Positions 1-9,403 of a stretch of DNA of 64,000 bases are shown here, piece after piece. The notes below the pieces were generated by a model, which was given only the letters and a program-made list of their open reading frames with translations, was not told where the DNA came from and searched no databases. The translations under genes and the position numbers were made by a program. Each line of letters opens with the position of its first letter. Within the stretch, counting starts at the first letter, position 1. Origin of the DNA: Streptococcus sinensis (GTDB lineage Bacteria; Bacillota; Bacilli; Lactobacillales; Streptococcaceae); assembly GCF_000767835.1 (NCBI RefSeq), contig NZ_JPEN01000068.1, positions 22,088-86,087 of the forward strand, written 5' to 3'.

Positions 1-108
1 TATTACTAAACACAAATAGAAGACTATCATTCTAGCGGTTAGACCGAATAGAATTGGTCTATCTTCTGTTTCAAATTCTCTTAAAAATTCTGAGCCAATT
101 TTTTTCAA
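1..108 (-). CDS. PrgI/VirB3-like transfer membrane protein (partial)
   Basis: This is the start of a gene that runs off the left edge of the window. It begins with TTG at 108, preceded by a GGAAAGGAA ribosome binding site. The 36 visible residues contain an FGLTARM segment followed by hydrophobic residues. This resembles the beginning of PrgI-type proteins, small two-helix membrane proteins encoded just before VirB4 in Gram-positive type IV secretion loci. Its place after a VirB6-like gene fits that order. The identity is an inference from a short fragment; the open frame and ribosome binding site are seen directly. It belongs to element A. Confidence 0.45.
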   Translation of the reverse strand, partial: MKKIGSEFLREFETEDRPILFGLTARMIVFYLCLVI

Positions 109-130
109 CTATTTTCCTTTCCATCAAAAA

Positions 131-152
131 AACAGTCCCTTTTAGAACTGTT
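131..152 (-). terminator. Rho-independent terminator
   Basis: Six-base arms AACAGT/ACTGTT are followed on the minus strand by a run of six T. It lies just after the stop of the gene at 166-774 and before the PrgI-like gene. Confidence 0.6.
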
Positions 153-165
153 AGTGCTATGAAAC

Positions 166-774
166 TCATTTTTTCAATTTATCACATTCCTTCGCAATCA
201 TAGCTACAGGAATTTCATCAAGTGAGATTTTCCCTTCTGTGACAGCAAATCCAAACTTTTGATACAGATGATCTCGTCGTTGATGGTTTTCCTTATCTTC
301 TTCATCTACAAAAGATAGCTTTCCAACAATTCTAGTTTTAACCCCGAATAGCTGGCTGATATAAAGAAGAGCTTCCCTCAATAATAGACTGCCATAACCT
401 CTATTCGGTTTTTTTACGAGAAAATCTTTTATTACTAGCTGTTTAAACAGCCCATCTTGACAGCTATAATGAACTTTAATTTCTAGACAATGAGCGTATT
501 TGGTGCTTCCCTGTCCGTCATCTAAACTAAAATAAAGCCTATCAATCTGCTTTTTGTAATTCAGGCTATGCCACACCGTGATAATGATCCGTCGTCCCTG
601 ACTAATTTGACTGAAAAGAATCATGCTTTCTCTATGATTAGACTCTTCAATTCTTAGTAAGTCTTTTTCCAGAGCATTTATCTGATTCTTTAGTAGCCTG
701 AGTTCCTTTTCATAAGCCGTAAGTCTCGAATAAGCTTCTGTGAGCTTCTTTTTGTTCCTGAAAATAGCTTTCAA
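166..774 (-). CDS. GNAT-like acetyltransferase with N-terminal coiled coil
   Basis: The C-terminal half carries a GNAT-type acetyl-CoA pyrophosphate-binding segment (NRGYGSLLLREAL) and a late YQKFGF motif, both typical of N-acetyltransferases. The first 50 or so residues are a charged heptad-like coiled coil. An ATG at 783 directly abuts the GGAG sequence, so a TTG at 774 has the better spacing and is my preferred start. It overlaps the upstream gene and lies inside a transfer operon between VirB6-like and PrgI-like genes, which is an unusual place for an acetyltransferase. The substrate cannot be told from sequence. GNAT assignment is fairly safe; a role in conjugation is only suggested by position. 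Confidence 0.6.
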   Translation of the reverse strand: MKAIFRNKKKLTEAYSRLTAYEKELRLLKNQINALEKDLLRIEESNHRESMILFSQISQGRRIIITVWHSLNYKKQIDRLYFSLDDGQGSTKYAHCLEIKVHYSCQDGLFKQLVIKDFLVKKPNRGYGSLLLREALLYISQLFGVKTRIVGKLSFVDEEDKENHQRRDHLYQKFGFAVTEGKISLDEIPVAMIAKECDKLKK

Positions 775-1207
775 AATTCTCATCTCCTTTGAAAGCTATT
801 TTACCACGATCCATGTATCTAATCCACCGTTCTAGGCGGTGAACATACTCTTCTTGAGATATACTGCCGGCCGTAGCACAATGAGTCATATCTTCCTGAA
901 GAAGGGTAAGAATATTCAGTCCATAAGATGCGTCACGGTTCGCCTCTGCATAGCGCCAAGCATAAATGTAGAGCTCATCACCATACTCACTCATTCGAAC
1001 AGGACGGGGGAATTCAGATATTTTGACCCTCCCATAAAGAACCCAATCTAATAAGGGTTCCGATAATAATTCATGTTCATAGGCAAACCAGGAAAGACGG
1101 GTGATTTCTTGCTCAAGTGAAGTGATTTTTTCTTTCAGCTCACTTGTTCCATATTGCTTTTGCAAGGCTTTAAATTGCCTGTTTCCTATGTCACTTATTG
1201 TTTCCAA
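710..1207 (-). CDS. Conserved hypothetical protein of element A transfer operon
   Basis: A 165-residue soluble protein starting at TTG 1207, behind an AAAGGAG site. The first 40 residues look helical and charged, and the remainder is rich in Trp, Tyr and Glu. I recognise no domain. It lies directly after the VirB6-like gene and overlaps the next gene by over 60 bp, so translation is probably coupled. Many ICEs carry small cytosolic proteins at this spot that are required for, or regulate, channel assembly, but nothing in the sequence proves such a role. Confidence 0.55.
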   Translation of the reverse strand: METISDIGNRQFKALQKQYGTSELKEKITSLEQEITRLSWFAYEHELLSEPLLDWVLYGRVKISEFPRPVRMSEYGDELYIYAWRYAEANRDASYGLNILTLLQEDMTHCATAGSISQEEYVHRLERWIRYMDRGKIAFKGDENFESYFQEQKEAHRSLFETYGL

Positions 1208-1261
1208 TGATAGTTACTCCTTTCCATCAAACGGCCGTAGCATTTTCATAGCTAACATGTC

Positions 1262-2011
1262 CTACACCCCTAAAAGCTGCTTAGCTTTTCGGCCAGTTCC
1301 AACCATGACAAAGATATAGATAACTCCTTTAGCAATTGATGCAAAGGCTGTTCCCCAAGTACCACTATCTGCAGTTGTTACCTTAAGAAGATCTGTTGCC
1401 ACAATCGAATCATACACGACTGAAACAACGATCAAAATAACTCCAATAAAGGCTGATGCCGCAAAATATTTCAGGAAGTTGATCGTTATCGATCGTAAAG
1501 AATCCATCATAAAGAAGGAGACCAGTAATGGAGCAAGAGCTTTGAGCTGGTAGAGATCTAAGTAACGTAAGAAAATGATAATACCTAATACAATGTTAGA
1601 CACTTTGCTGACAATAAATCCAACAAATCCTATAATTTGCTTTTCAAACCAACCTTTCCCACCAGAAATATTAGAATCAATAGTCGTTTTGACTGTAGGT
1701 GTTACATGAGCAATCACCTTTACTACAATATTAAGCAACTCCAGAATGGCATCACATATCTGCGATGAGGCTGCAATCAAGATTAAAGCAAATAGATACT
1801 TCATCAAGGCTTCTAACCAAATCTTTTGAGTCAGAGCACCGCCTCTTGTCTTTACCATTTGTGACCAAGATGCCATTTCAAACCAGAAAAAAAGACCTAG
1901 AAGGATATACCCAATAGGTCGGACAGCATCGGCCATCATCGTTACAGCTTGGTTAGTACCAGAACTGTAATTGGCAAGAGAACTAGTTAGCTCTCCGATG
2001 TTTAAATTCAT
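1262..2011 (-). CDS. VirB6/TrbL-like polytopic membrane protein
   Basis: A 249-residue protein with about six hydrophobic segments and few charged loops. Its size and topology match the VirB6/TrbL-like channel proteins that follow Maff2-type proteins in Gram-positive ICEs. The start is ATG 2011 behind AGGAGTGGCCT. It lies 9 bp after the Maff2-like gene at 2021-2248. It would form part of the inner-membrane channel of the mating apparatus of element A. It is much shorter than the VirB6-like protein of element B (704 residues), so the two elements have different secretion systems. Family call is from topology and context. Confidence 0.65.
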   Translation of the reverse strand: MNLNIGELTSSLANYSSGTNQAVTMMADAVRPIGYILLGLFFWFEMASWSQMVKTRGGALTQKIWLEALMKYLFALILIAASSQICDAILELLNIVVKVIAHVTPTVKTTIDSNISGGKGWFEKQIIGFVGFIVSKVSNIVLGIIIFLRYLDLYQLKALAPLLVSFFMMDSLRSITINFLKYFAASAFIGVILIVVSVVYDSIVATDLLKVTTADSGTWGTAFASIAKGVIYIFVMVGTGRKAKQLLGV

Positions 2012-2020
2012 AGGCCACTC

Positions 2021-2248
2021 CTAAAATTTTAACTGAGACAAGGCTGCAACAATTGCGGCCGCAATCCCTACAGAAACAACGGCCAAGAATGTACCATTCG
2101 TCATAGAATCAGCGCCATCATCTTGACGTTGCTTGTCTTTATTCTTTCTCCCTTGAATGTAGTCAACTGAACCATTCCAGATCCAAATAAGACCTGAAAT
2201 TGTTCCGACTACGCCTAGACCAGTAATAATTTTTGTAATAATTTCCAT
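2021..2248 (-). CDS. Maff2/VirB2-like small membrane protein
   Basis: 75 residues with two hydrophobic helices (about residues 5-25 and 50-72) separated by a strongly charged loop of Lys, Arg, Asp and Gln. This is the arrangement of Maff2-family mobile-element proteins and other pilin-like subunits, which lie immediately before the VirB6-like gene. The start is ATG 2248 behind GAGGTAAA. A terminator at 2288-2314 separates it from the upstream gene. It probably forms a pilus or channel subunit in the membrane; this is an inference from size, topology and order. Confidence 0.6.
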   Translation of the reverse strand: MEIITKIITGLGVVGTISGLIWIWNGSVDYIQGRKNKDKQRQDDGADSMTNGTFLAVVSVGIAAAIVAALSQLKF

Positions 2249-2287
2249 TTTGATTTTACCTCTTTAATTTCAATTTTTTAAAACAAA

Positions 2288-2314
2288 AAGCACTGCAGAT
2301 ACTCCACAGTGCTT
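2288..2314 (-). terminator. Rho-independent terminator
   Basis: Arms AAGCACTG/CAGTGCTT with a T-rich tail on the minus strand, between the 137-residue membrane protein gene and the Maff2-like gene. Confidence 0.65.
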
Positions 2315-2340
2315 AGCACAATTCTTTTCTATTTTTAAAG

Positions 2341-2754
2341 TCAATCAAATTCCTCACGATAAATCGTCCGAGTAGTGGCAACTATAAGAGTGAGTACAAT
2401 CATAATCGGAACCTCAATGTGTGGATATGGAAAGAAACTAGCTCCCCCTTTGGGAGCTTCAAATATCTGTCCAGCAGTCATCCATGGCTCAGTAGACCAA
2501 CCCATAATATTAGGATAGTACCAACCAAGAACTCCTGCTAAAAAATTTTCGCTAGATTCTTTAAACAGATAGTGAATACCACCTAATAACGCAAGTAATA
2601 CAAGTGTCACACATATCTTTGCGATAATCCAGAAAATAAACATTCCGATAGCAGATTTCACAACATTGATACACCAAAGAACCAAGTAGAAGGGAGCCGT
2701 AAAGATTTTAAAAATAGCAGCCCATAACCAAGAAAAATCACTCCCAAATTTCAT
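2341..2754 (-). CDS. Membrane protein of element A transfer region
   Basis: 137 residues with a hydrophobic N-terminal half (two helices at about 12-35 and 38-65), a Pro/Gly/Trp-rich extracytoplasmic stretch (about 75-110) and a final helix ending in REEFD. The start is ATG 2754 behind GAAGGAG. A promoter with -10 TATAAT lies about 30-40 bp upstream, just beyond the adhesin gene. I recognise no family. The position between an antigen I/II gene and Maff2/VirB6-like genes suggests a component of the mating channel. Confidence 0.55.
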   Translation of the reverse strand: MKFGSDFSWLWAAIFKIFTAPFYLVLWCINVVKSAIGMFIFWIIAKICVTLVLLALLGGIHYLFKESSENFLAGVLGWYYPNIMGWSTEPWMTAGQIFEAPKGGASFFPYPHIEVPIMIVLTLIVATTRTIYREEFD

Positions 2755-2825
2755 AATGCTTCTCCTTCACGATTTACCGTTATTATACCATAAAAATAGA
2801 TTAATTTAAAGGAGCTTAAAGCTTT

Positions 2826-5800
2826 CTAAGCCTCTTTTTTCTTACGTTTGCCATAGACTAAGCCAGCAGCACCAGCCATTGCCAAACCAGCCAGCAGCAA
2901 TTCTGCAGAAGCGTGTTCCCCTGTTGCTGGCAAGCTCCGTTCTGTCGTAACAATTGGTTGTTGAGGACGACCTTCAGGAGTTTTTGGTTCCGGTTTTGGT
3001 TCCGGTTTTGGTTCTGGATTTGGTTTTGGAACCTGATTAATGATCGTTGGTGTTTCATACAGCTGACCAAAATCAATCTGATAAGCTGTATTCTGATACT
3101 CGCCACCTTTTTTCGCAAACTCTTTCTTGATCTTCATTGGAACTCGTAAGGTAATGACCTTTCCAGTCTTAACATAAGATTCAAAGAAAGCTTCCGGATC
3201 ATCTGCGCTAAAGACTTGAATGGCACCCTTCGGAGATTTGTTCTTAGCTTTAAATGCTTTTTGAACCTCTTCTGGTGCTTCTGCCAGGCTGGAGTAGATC
3301 TTAGAAGAAAGTCCTTTAACTTCTTTTCCGTCTTCATCCAGCATCTGAATTCCTGACTGATCAATGTCCAGTGCTTCTTCTGGGAAGTCATCCACCCCGA
3401 AGAAACCTTTTTTGATAAAGGACTTATCCGGCTCAATTCCCTTATATTTAGAATAGTCCAGCTTCACTTCATAGTAGTTGACAGTATCTGGAGTCAAGGT
3501 CTTGCCATTGATCACCGTACCAGCCTTATCCTTATTAACCTTGTCTGGTTTTGGAATAGAAACATGGTTCTTCACGATATTCGAATAGTAACCATTTCCG
3601 AACTGGATCTGATGCACCTGGTTTTTGTACTCGCCAGTAAAACCAGCTTTATTTTTCATCGGGGTATGGAAGTACAAATCCATCCCTTTCTGGATATATG
3701 CCTTATAGAATTCTTCTGGCTTCTCAGCTACCCACATATAGAAAGCTCCTGTTGGAGAAATCCCAGAATCTTCTACCATTTTCTTTAGAGAACCAGTCAA
3801 AGAATCTTTAGAAAGCACACGGTACATCTTGAGTCCATTGACTTCCTTGCCTTCGGCATCCCGAACCTTGAATTGGCCTTCCAGTGGATTTACCGCCTCG
3901 TCTGGATAATCCTCAATGAAACCAAAGCCACGTTGAATCGCTTCCTTGGCAGATTGGTCACCTTTGTACGGAAGATTAGTCATTTTAGAAATGTAGTGAT
4001 TGGTCGCTTCAGGAGCCATTGCCTTTCCGTCTACGATTTTACCTTCGGCATTATAATTATGCTTTTCAGGTTGAATGGCAGTACGATTCGGATCTTTCGG
4101 ATTGTTTGGATTCTTAGGATCCGGATTCTTTTTCCCTGGTGTTGAGATTTTCACGATATTACTCTTGCGAGTATAACCACCCTTATCCTTGCCACCATTT
4201 ACTAGCAGCTCAAAGCCATTCACGTAGTCCGCCGCATCGTTTTGCGGCCGTCCCCAATAAACGAATGGAGCAATTTTATAAGCCTTGCTTAGATCACCGT
4301 TAACTGCTTTGAATAAAGATTCTGTAGCTTTAATTGTTAATTTATTGTTTTGATCAAAACCAATATTCCAATTTGGATTATCCTTCTTGATCAAATCGAC
4401 TTCTGGCTTAAAGCCACCTGGTGTCGGATCAACCGCCATCAGACTAGTCGTCTTAGGGCGACCAGCAGGAAGAGCTTCTACATTGAGAATCCATTTATTC
4501 AGACTATTTTTAGCCACATATTTCCCATCAACATCCACACCATCCGCATTCTGGACAGATTTTTTAATCTGTGGCTGTGCGGAAAGCTTATAGTCGTTGT
4601 AATGTACCGTTGGCGGCTGTGGTTTCTTTGGAACATTTTCTTCCGGTTTTGGTTTTGGCTTAGGAGGCAAAGCAACCGTCTGCAAATTCAACTCAGAAGG
4701 TTGCGGCTTTTCAGGAGTAAATGGCTTCAGTGGTTTAACCTTATTTGGACTTGGAGGAGTAACTGATGTACTCTTAAAATCAGTATTAAATGCAAACCAT
4801 TGCGAAACAATTCCACTTTCCTGACCGTTTGTTTCAACACCGAAACTAAATCTGATTCGTTTATCTGTCGAAACAATCCCAGCACCTTTATACGCGTAGG
4901 GACTGTCTTCTCTGTCCCATGGTTTGTCTAAGCCTAAAGCATCCAAATCTTCCAAATTGGCTTTAGAATAAACCAAATCACCATAACGAGCAACCTTAGA
5001 TCCGTTAATTGGAATGAACTTGTCATCGGAAGAAATACGAGCATATTCAACGTGTGATGTTCCTTCACCGTAAGAGTTCATGGAAGCAACCGAATAAAGG
5101 AATGGTTTTCCTTTTACTGGAAGAATTTCCTTTCCATCTTCCCCAAAATATCGAACCTCTACATCAAGTTCATAGCCTTCCTTGCCTGCCAAAGTACCTG
5201 CCAAAATAGTTGAAGTAGGATTCCCTTCAAAATTCAAATTGATCTTACCATATTGGCTATTAGCCTTTTTGGCCATATAATGGAATTCGGCGGCTATGAT
5301 TTTTTTACCGTCATAAGAAGCATCCAATCCCTCATATCGAGCAACTGCAGTCTGACCGACTGCAAGTCGACCCAAGATGCTACCACTGGATGTCGAAGTC
5401 GCTTCTTTGGCATCATTAGTAACCAAATTATCCCAATTAGTACCAATCACATTAAAGACATTACCGCCCTTTTTATCAACCTCTTCCCAATATTTCTTCT
5501 GAGAGATAAATTCCGCTCCCTTAACACTCACAAGTTTGGCATTCTTCGTATTTTCACGACCAAAAATCAAGAATTTTTTAATAACTTCAGTAGCGTAGCC
5601 ATCCTTCGCCTTATTTTTTTCAGCTTCAGTTAATTCTTTTTCATAGCGTTTCTGGTCATCTATAATTTTTTGATTTTCAGCTGCAATCACTTTGTTTTCC
5701 GCATCCACTTTGTCTTTTGCTTCCGAGTTGCGTTTAGCAAGATCTTGAGCATCCTTCTTCACCTTAGCAGCATGATCCAAAATAGCTTGTTGATTAGATT

Positions 5801-6515
5801 TTTGGACAGAGAGCACAGTCTGCTTGTACTGATCATAAGAAATCTTGGAATTTGGGTCTACCGTAATGTTTTTCGGTGTTTCGGTGATTTTGGTATCTGG
5901 GAATTCCTTCTTCACCGCTTCCTTGCTCTTCTTTAACTCTTCCTGAGTCTTTTCAGCTGCATCTTTCGCTTGGTCATATGCACCTTGAAGCGCTTGGTTC
6001 TCGGCTATAATTACCTTGTTGTTAGCAATAGCTGTATCAGCTGCCTCTTTTTGAGCATGCTTTTTATCCACATAATCAGAAGTCGTTTGCTCAATTTGTT
6101 TCTGTTGTTCATTTTGAGCTGCCGCAATTTCAGATTGAGCTTGCTGCGTCGCTTCAAGATTCGTTGTTACCCCTTTGTCCACCGTGGCATCTTTTACCAC
6201 GTTGACACCTTCTGCTTGAGCTTTAGCTACTGCCCCCTCAAGAGTTTCTGTGTTGTTAGACAAAGAAACAGAGCCGTCTGCTTGATTTGCTTGCTTGATA
6301 GCAGCTTGATTTTCAGCCGTTGGCGCTGGCTGGGTATCTTTCAAGTTAGAAGCGGTATTGGCAACGGCTACCGGTGTTGCATCCGTCACCTCATCTGCCT
6401 GCGCAATCTGAGCTGTTCCCATCAGGGCAGCTAAGCCAAGAATCACACCACAGGTTCCCCAACGTTTTGTTTTTCTGATAGACCCGTAGGCCTTTGTATC
6501 AAGATTTGATTTCAT
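2826..6515 (-). CDS. Antigen I/II family LPXTG surface adhesin (element A)
   Basis: 1229 residues with the architecture of SspA/SspB-type adhesins. In order: a long signal peptide (about 1-40) with the YGSIRK and GTCGVILGLAAL segments typical of this family; an Ala/Lys-rich coiled-coil stalk (about 60-310); a GbpC/Spa-type variable domain (about 328-585); a proline-rich stretch (about 588-650); repeated C-terminal domains (about 650-1165) that in relatives carry isopeptide bonds; a Pro/Glu/Lys spacer; an LPATG sortase motif (about 1193), hydrophobic helix and KRKKKEA tail. It is anchored in the wall and binds host or bacterial ligands. The GbpC domain is nearly identical to that of the element B adhesin while the stalk and C-terminus differ. 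In ICEs such adhesins resemble PrgB of pCF10 and are expected to aid mating-pair formation. Confidence 0.93.
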   Translation of the reverse strand: MKSNLDTKAYGSIRKTKRWGTCGVILGLAALMGTAQIAQADEVTDATPVAVANTASNLKDTQPAPTAENQAAIKQANQADGSVSLSNNTETLEGAVAKAQAEGVNVVKDATVDKGVTTNLEATQQAQSEIAAAQNEQQKQIEQTTSDYVDKKHAQKEAADTAIANNKVIIAENQALQGAYDQAKDAAEKTQEELKKSKEAVKKEFPDTKITETPKNITVDPNSKISYDQYKQTVLSVQKSNQQAILDHAAKVKKDAQDLAKRNSEAKDKVDAENKVIAAENQKIIDDQKRYEKELTEAEKNKAKDGYATEVIKKFLIFGRENTKNAKLVSVKGAEFISQKKYWEEVDKKGGNVFNVIGTNWDNLVTNDAKEATSTSSGSILGRLAVGQTAVARYEGLDASYDGKKIIAAEFHYMAKKANSQYGKINLNFEGNPTSTILAGTLAGKEGYELDVEVRYFGEDGKEILPVKGKPFLYSVASMNSYGEGTSHVEYARISSDDKFIPINGSKVARYGDLVYSKANLEDLDALGLDKPWDREDSPYAYKGAGIVSTDKRIRFSFGVETNGQESGIVSQWFAFNTDFKSTSVTPPSPNKVKPLKPFTPEKPQPSELNLQTVALPPKPKPKPEENVPKKPQPPTVHYNDYKLSAQPQIKKSVQNADGVDVDGKYVAKNSLNKWILNVEALPAGRPKTTSLMAVDPTPGGFKPEVDLIKKDNPNWNIGFDQNNKLTIKATESLFKAVNGDLSKAYKIAPFVYWGRPQNDAADYVNGFELLVNGGKDKGGYTRKSNIVKISTPGKKNPDPKNPNNPKDPNRTAIQPEKHNYNAEGKIVDGKAMAPEATNHYISKMTNLPYKGDQSAKEAIQRGFGFIEDYPDEAVNPLEGQFKVRDAEGKEVNGLKMYRVLSKDSLTGSLKKMVEDSGISPTGAFYMWVAEKPEEFYKAYIQKGMDLYFHTPMKNKAGFTGEYKNQVHQIQFGNGYYSNIVKNHVSIPKPDKVNKDKAGTVINGKTLTPDTVNYYEVKLDYSKYKGIEPDKSFIKKGFFGVDDFPEEALDIDQSGIQMLDEDGKEVKGLSSKIYSSLAEAPEEVQKAFKAKNKSPKGAIQVFSADDPEAFFESYVKTGKVITLRVPMKIKKEFAKKGGEYQNTAYQIDFGQLYETPTIINQVPKPNPEPKPEPKPEPKTPEGRPQQPIVTTERSLPATGEHASAELLLAGLAMAGAAGLVYGKRKKKEA

Positions 6516-6603
6516 GATTTCTCCTTTAGTTTTTAATATAGTATTGGTTTTTATCTTGTTTCGATATAAGTCGAAGGAGCTCTTGCTCTAAAGCATACAA
6601 TTT

Positions 6604-6723
6604 TCATTTCTTCCTCTTTCCAATTAAAAATTTCAATCGCTTTTCCATCTTTATCTGATCCTGATATTTATCTGCTTTAACAAACACACCATCAGACTTT
6701 TTCAACAAATTCTTTAAAAACAA
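6604..6723 (-). CDS. Possible small basic peptide between surface genes
   Basis: A 39-codon frame beginning with TTG 6723 behind a good TTGGAGGTGTCAGA site. The product is very basic (about ten Lys/Arg in the last half). Its stop overlaps an ATG opening a further 18-codon frame (ATGA overlap). It lies in the 260-bp gap between the SEC10/PgrA and antigen I/II genes, where a leader peptide or small regulator is possible. Only the ribosome binding site supports it; the gap may instead be untranslated leader. Confidence 0.3.
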   Translation of the reverse strand: MFLKNLLKKSDGVFVKADKYQDQIKMEKRLKFLIGKRKK

Positions 6724-6776
6724 TCTGACACCTCCAATTAAAAAGCCACCAAGAAATCTTGATGACTTTAGCCGAA

Positions 6777-9383
6777 TTAATTTACCTCAGATTTTCGTTT
6801 GATTCGCAAGAAACTCAAAAGTGAAATAGTTACTACACCAAACAGCCCGAGGCTTGAAAGTTCTTCACCTGTTTTAGGCAAGCCAGTTGATCTGGACACA
6901 GCAGGAGCTTGATAAACCGGATTAGTAACTTTCGTTGCTTGATTCTGAACTTGACCTCGTACATAATCCACAATCTTACCATTTTGAACTACTGGAACCG
7001 GATTTCCTCCAGCCTGCTCAATACTTGCTTTTTGAGCTGCTAACTTTTCTTGATGCTCAGCTTCTTTTTGCGCTGCTAAATAAGCACGATAAGCAGATAC
7101 CAGCTCTTTATGAGCTGCAACTACTTTACTTTGAACTGCTTTTGCTGCTTCTAGTTTGGCTTGGGCTGCTTCAAGCACTGATTTCTTTTCTTTCAATACT
7201 TTTTGAGCAGTCGCAAGAGCAACTTTTGCTTTTTCTAAAAGCTGAGGAGCAGTCTGCAAGATTTCTACTCGTTCTTGTGATGCTTTCAAGTCATTTTGTG
7301 CTTCTTTAAGTGCTTTTTGGTGATTGGTAACGACTTCTTTCGTTCTACCAAGTTCAGCTTGTTTCGTTGCCAATACCGCCTTCTCAGCCATTAGAGCTTC
7401 ATTCAATGTTTCGCGTTCAGCTTGTTTTTCGGCCAGCTTTTCTTTTGCTGCCTCAAGTACTTTCCGTTTAGTCTGAACATCCGCATTCAGTTGAGCCAAC
7501 GTTGCTTGAGCGTCCTTATTTTCTGAATCAGCTTTTGCCAGTTCGGTTTCTGCCTGAGTTAATTTTGCTTCCGCTGCAGGTGTTTTTAAGGCTGTGTTTT
7601 GAATAGCAGCACGCTGAGCCACTGCTCTTTCAGCGGTAGATTTTGCCTCTTCGTAGGCTGACTGTGCTTGTGTCTTTTTCGCTTGTGTTGCATCATTAGC
7701 ACCCTTTGCAGCAGTAAAGGTTGTCTGGGCTTGTGCTAGAGACTTTTGAGCAGCTTTAATTTGACCCTCGATGCTAGCCACGTTGTTCTTCGTGTCAATC
7801 TTAACATCCTGATGCAGTCGATTTTTCAGCAAATCAATTGTTTTAGAGTCTGTTCCAACGTAGTGCATAGCTACTAACCCACGATCCAGCTTCCGAGTTG
7901 CTACACCGATATACTGCAACATGACCGACTCCCGATCCAGCCCTGAAAAGTTTAGTGCATGACCCCAATCAGCATGCTTATCGTAAAACATCATCATAAC
8001 CAGATTATTGTAAGCTTGTTGTTTCAGATCAGCTAGTGTCACTACATCACTCGGGCTTTGATACCCAATATTCTCCGAGAGCAAACCTTGGTTCCCTTGA
8101 ACCAGTCCGACTTCTTTAGCGGCTGTATTTAAAGCATCCTGATCATGTCCATATTGATTAGTAGACAGCTGAGTCGCTTTCTGAGCAACCTTCTGCATAT
8201 CTCGATTGACCAAGACTGGAATATCATCCGTTCCCATCAACCGGCGGAAATCATTGATCAGTTGTGCATTAAATGCAGCCAATGCTTCTTGAACCTCAGT
8301 TGATAAATTATTGACATCGGAAATCAGCACCTTCTTATCAGCTTCGCTTGGTTTAAATGGAGAAGCTGGATTGCTGTAATAAGTCTTACCTCCGTCCGGC
8401 GAGCTAAATCCAGCAGCAATCATGCCTTTCTTGGCAATTTCTTGCAGTTTATTTGAATTTTCTTCCGTAGGATTGTTGAAATAAGCTTTTAAAGCTTCAG
8501 CATATCCAGCAGGATAGGTGATAGAGCTGGTTTTCAAACTATCCAGCAGACTTTGAGTCTTGGATAGCTTCTCTTTAGCAACTTGATACTGAGCTTCGGT
8601 TTGATCCGCCTGTGCCGTTGCTTGAGCTAATGCCTGTTCTTTCGTCAGCTTATCTGCTTCTGTAGCTCTTACCTCACTTTCCGCCTCTTTCAATTCGGAA
8701 GCACGTCGAGCATCAGCTTGTTTGGCAGCCGTTAATTCTGTTTGAGCCTGTGAAACTGCCTCTTTGCTGGCTTCTAAGTTGTTTTTGGCAGTTTCAGCTT
8801 TGGCAACAACGTCTGCAACTCCTGTTCCGTCAAGAATAGCCTGCTTTTCAGCTACGACCTGCTCTGCAGCTGTCACTTCTCCCTCTTTGTCAGCCAGCTT
8901 GCTTGTAGCTTCGGTAACTTTCGCTTCCTGCTCAGTCACACTTTTTTCAGCTTGCATTTGTGTAGCTTCCGCAGTTTTCAAATCATCTTGAGCTTGCTTT
9001 TCAGCACCCTCTTTTGCGGCTACACTAGCTTTTGCCTGCTGAATATTTTCAGGAGTAGCTTCCTTAACGGCTTCCTCTGCCTGAGTAACCGCTTCTTTGA
9101 TTTCCTTGACTGTTTTTTCAGCAGAAGTCACCTCTGCCTGAGCTGCATTTGTGATTCCCTCTTGGAATTTAACAGCTGAGTCCGCCTTATCAACTTGCTC
9201 TTGTGAGATAGCCACATCAGTAGCAGTTACTGCGGAATGTTTTTCAACTGCCTGCTGTTCGCTACCCAAAATTGGCTCTAAAGGTTTCACCTCTTCTGCA
9301 AGAACTTGATTAGTTGCACCAACAGCTCCTGTTAAAATAGCACTAGCTAACACAACTTTCTTAACTTCATTCATGATTTCCAT
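6777..9383 (-). CDS. SEC10/PgrA-type surface exclusion protein, LPXTG (element A)
   Basis: 868 residues. There is a signal peptide (about 1-29, cleavage after LAEE-like residues), a long Ala/Glu/Lys/Gln coiled coil (about 50-290), a globular domain (about 290-535) and a second coiled coil (about 540-800). An LPKTG motif follows, then a hydrophobic helix and KRKSEVN tail. The globular domain between two coiled coils matches the SEC10/PgrA surface exclusion family, whose prototype PrgA of pCF10 blocks entry of a second copy of the plasmid and degrades the adhesin PrgB. The start is ATG 9383 behind AAAAAGGAG. It lies upstream of the antigen I/II gene, giving a PrgA-PrgB-like pair. Coiled-coil repeats share phrases such as AEKQAILDGTG with the element B paralogue, but the globular domain has diverged. 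Confidence 0.85.
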   Translation of the reverse strand: MEIMNEVKKVVLASAILTGAVGATNQVLAEEVKPLEPILGSEQQAVEKHSAVTATDVAISQEQVDKADSAVKFQEGITNAAQAEVTSAEKTVKEIKEAVTQAEEAVKEATPENIQQAKASVAAKEGAEKQAQDDLKTAEATQMQAEKSVTEQEAKVTEATSKLADKEGEVTAAEQVVAEKQAILDGTGVADVVAKAETAKNNLEASKEAVSQAQTELTAAKQADARRASELKEAESEVRATEADKLTKEQALAQATAQADQTEAQYQVAKEKLSKTQSLLDSLKTSSITYPAGYAEALKAYFNNPTEENSNKLQEIAKKGMIAAGFSSPDGGKTYYSNPASPFKPSEADKKVLISDVNNLSTEVQEALAAFNAQLINDFRRLMGTDDIPVLVNRDMQKVAQKATQLSTNQYGHDQDALNTAAKEVGLVQGNQGLLSENIGYQSPSDVVTLADLKQQAYNNLVMMMFYDKHADWGHALNFSGLDRESVMLQYIGVATRKLDRGLVAMHYVGTDSKTIDLLKNRLHQDVKIDTKNNVASIEGQIKAAQKSLAQAQTTFTAAKGANDATQAKKTQAQSAYEEAKSTAERAVAQRAAIQNTALKTPAAEAKLTQAETELAKADSENKDAQATLAQLNADVQTKRKVLEAAKEKLAEKQAERETLNEALMAEKAVLATKQAELGRTKEVVTNHQKALKEAQNDLKASQERVEILQTAPQLLEKAKVALATAQKVLKEKKSVLEAAQAKLEAAKAVQSKVVAAHKELVSAYRAYLAAQKEAEHQEKLAAQKASIEQAGGNPVPVVQNGKIVDYVRGQVQNQATKVTNPVYQAPAVSRSTGLPKTGEELSSLGLFGVVTISLLSFLRIKRKSEVN

Positions 9384-9403
9384 TTTGTTCTCCTTTTTGA
9401 TAA

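Noticed and set aside
2858-3436. Open frames opposite and across the surface genes
   Set aside because: They are shadows of the repetitive adhesin and coiled-coil genes, without ribosome binding sites.
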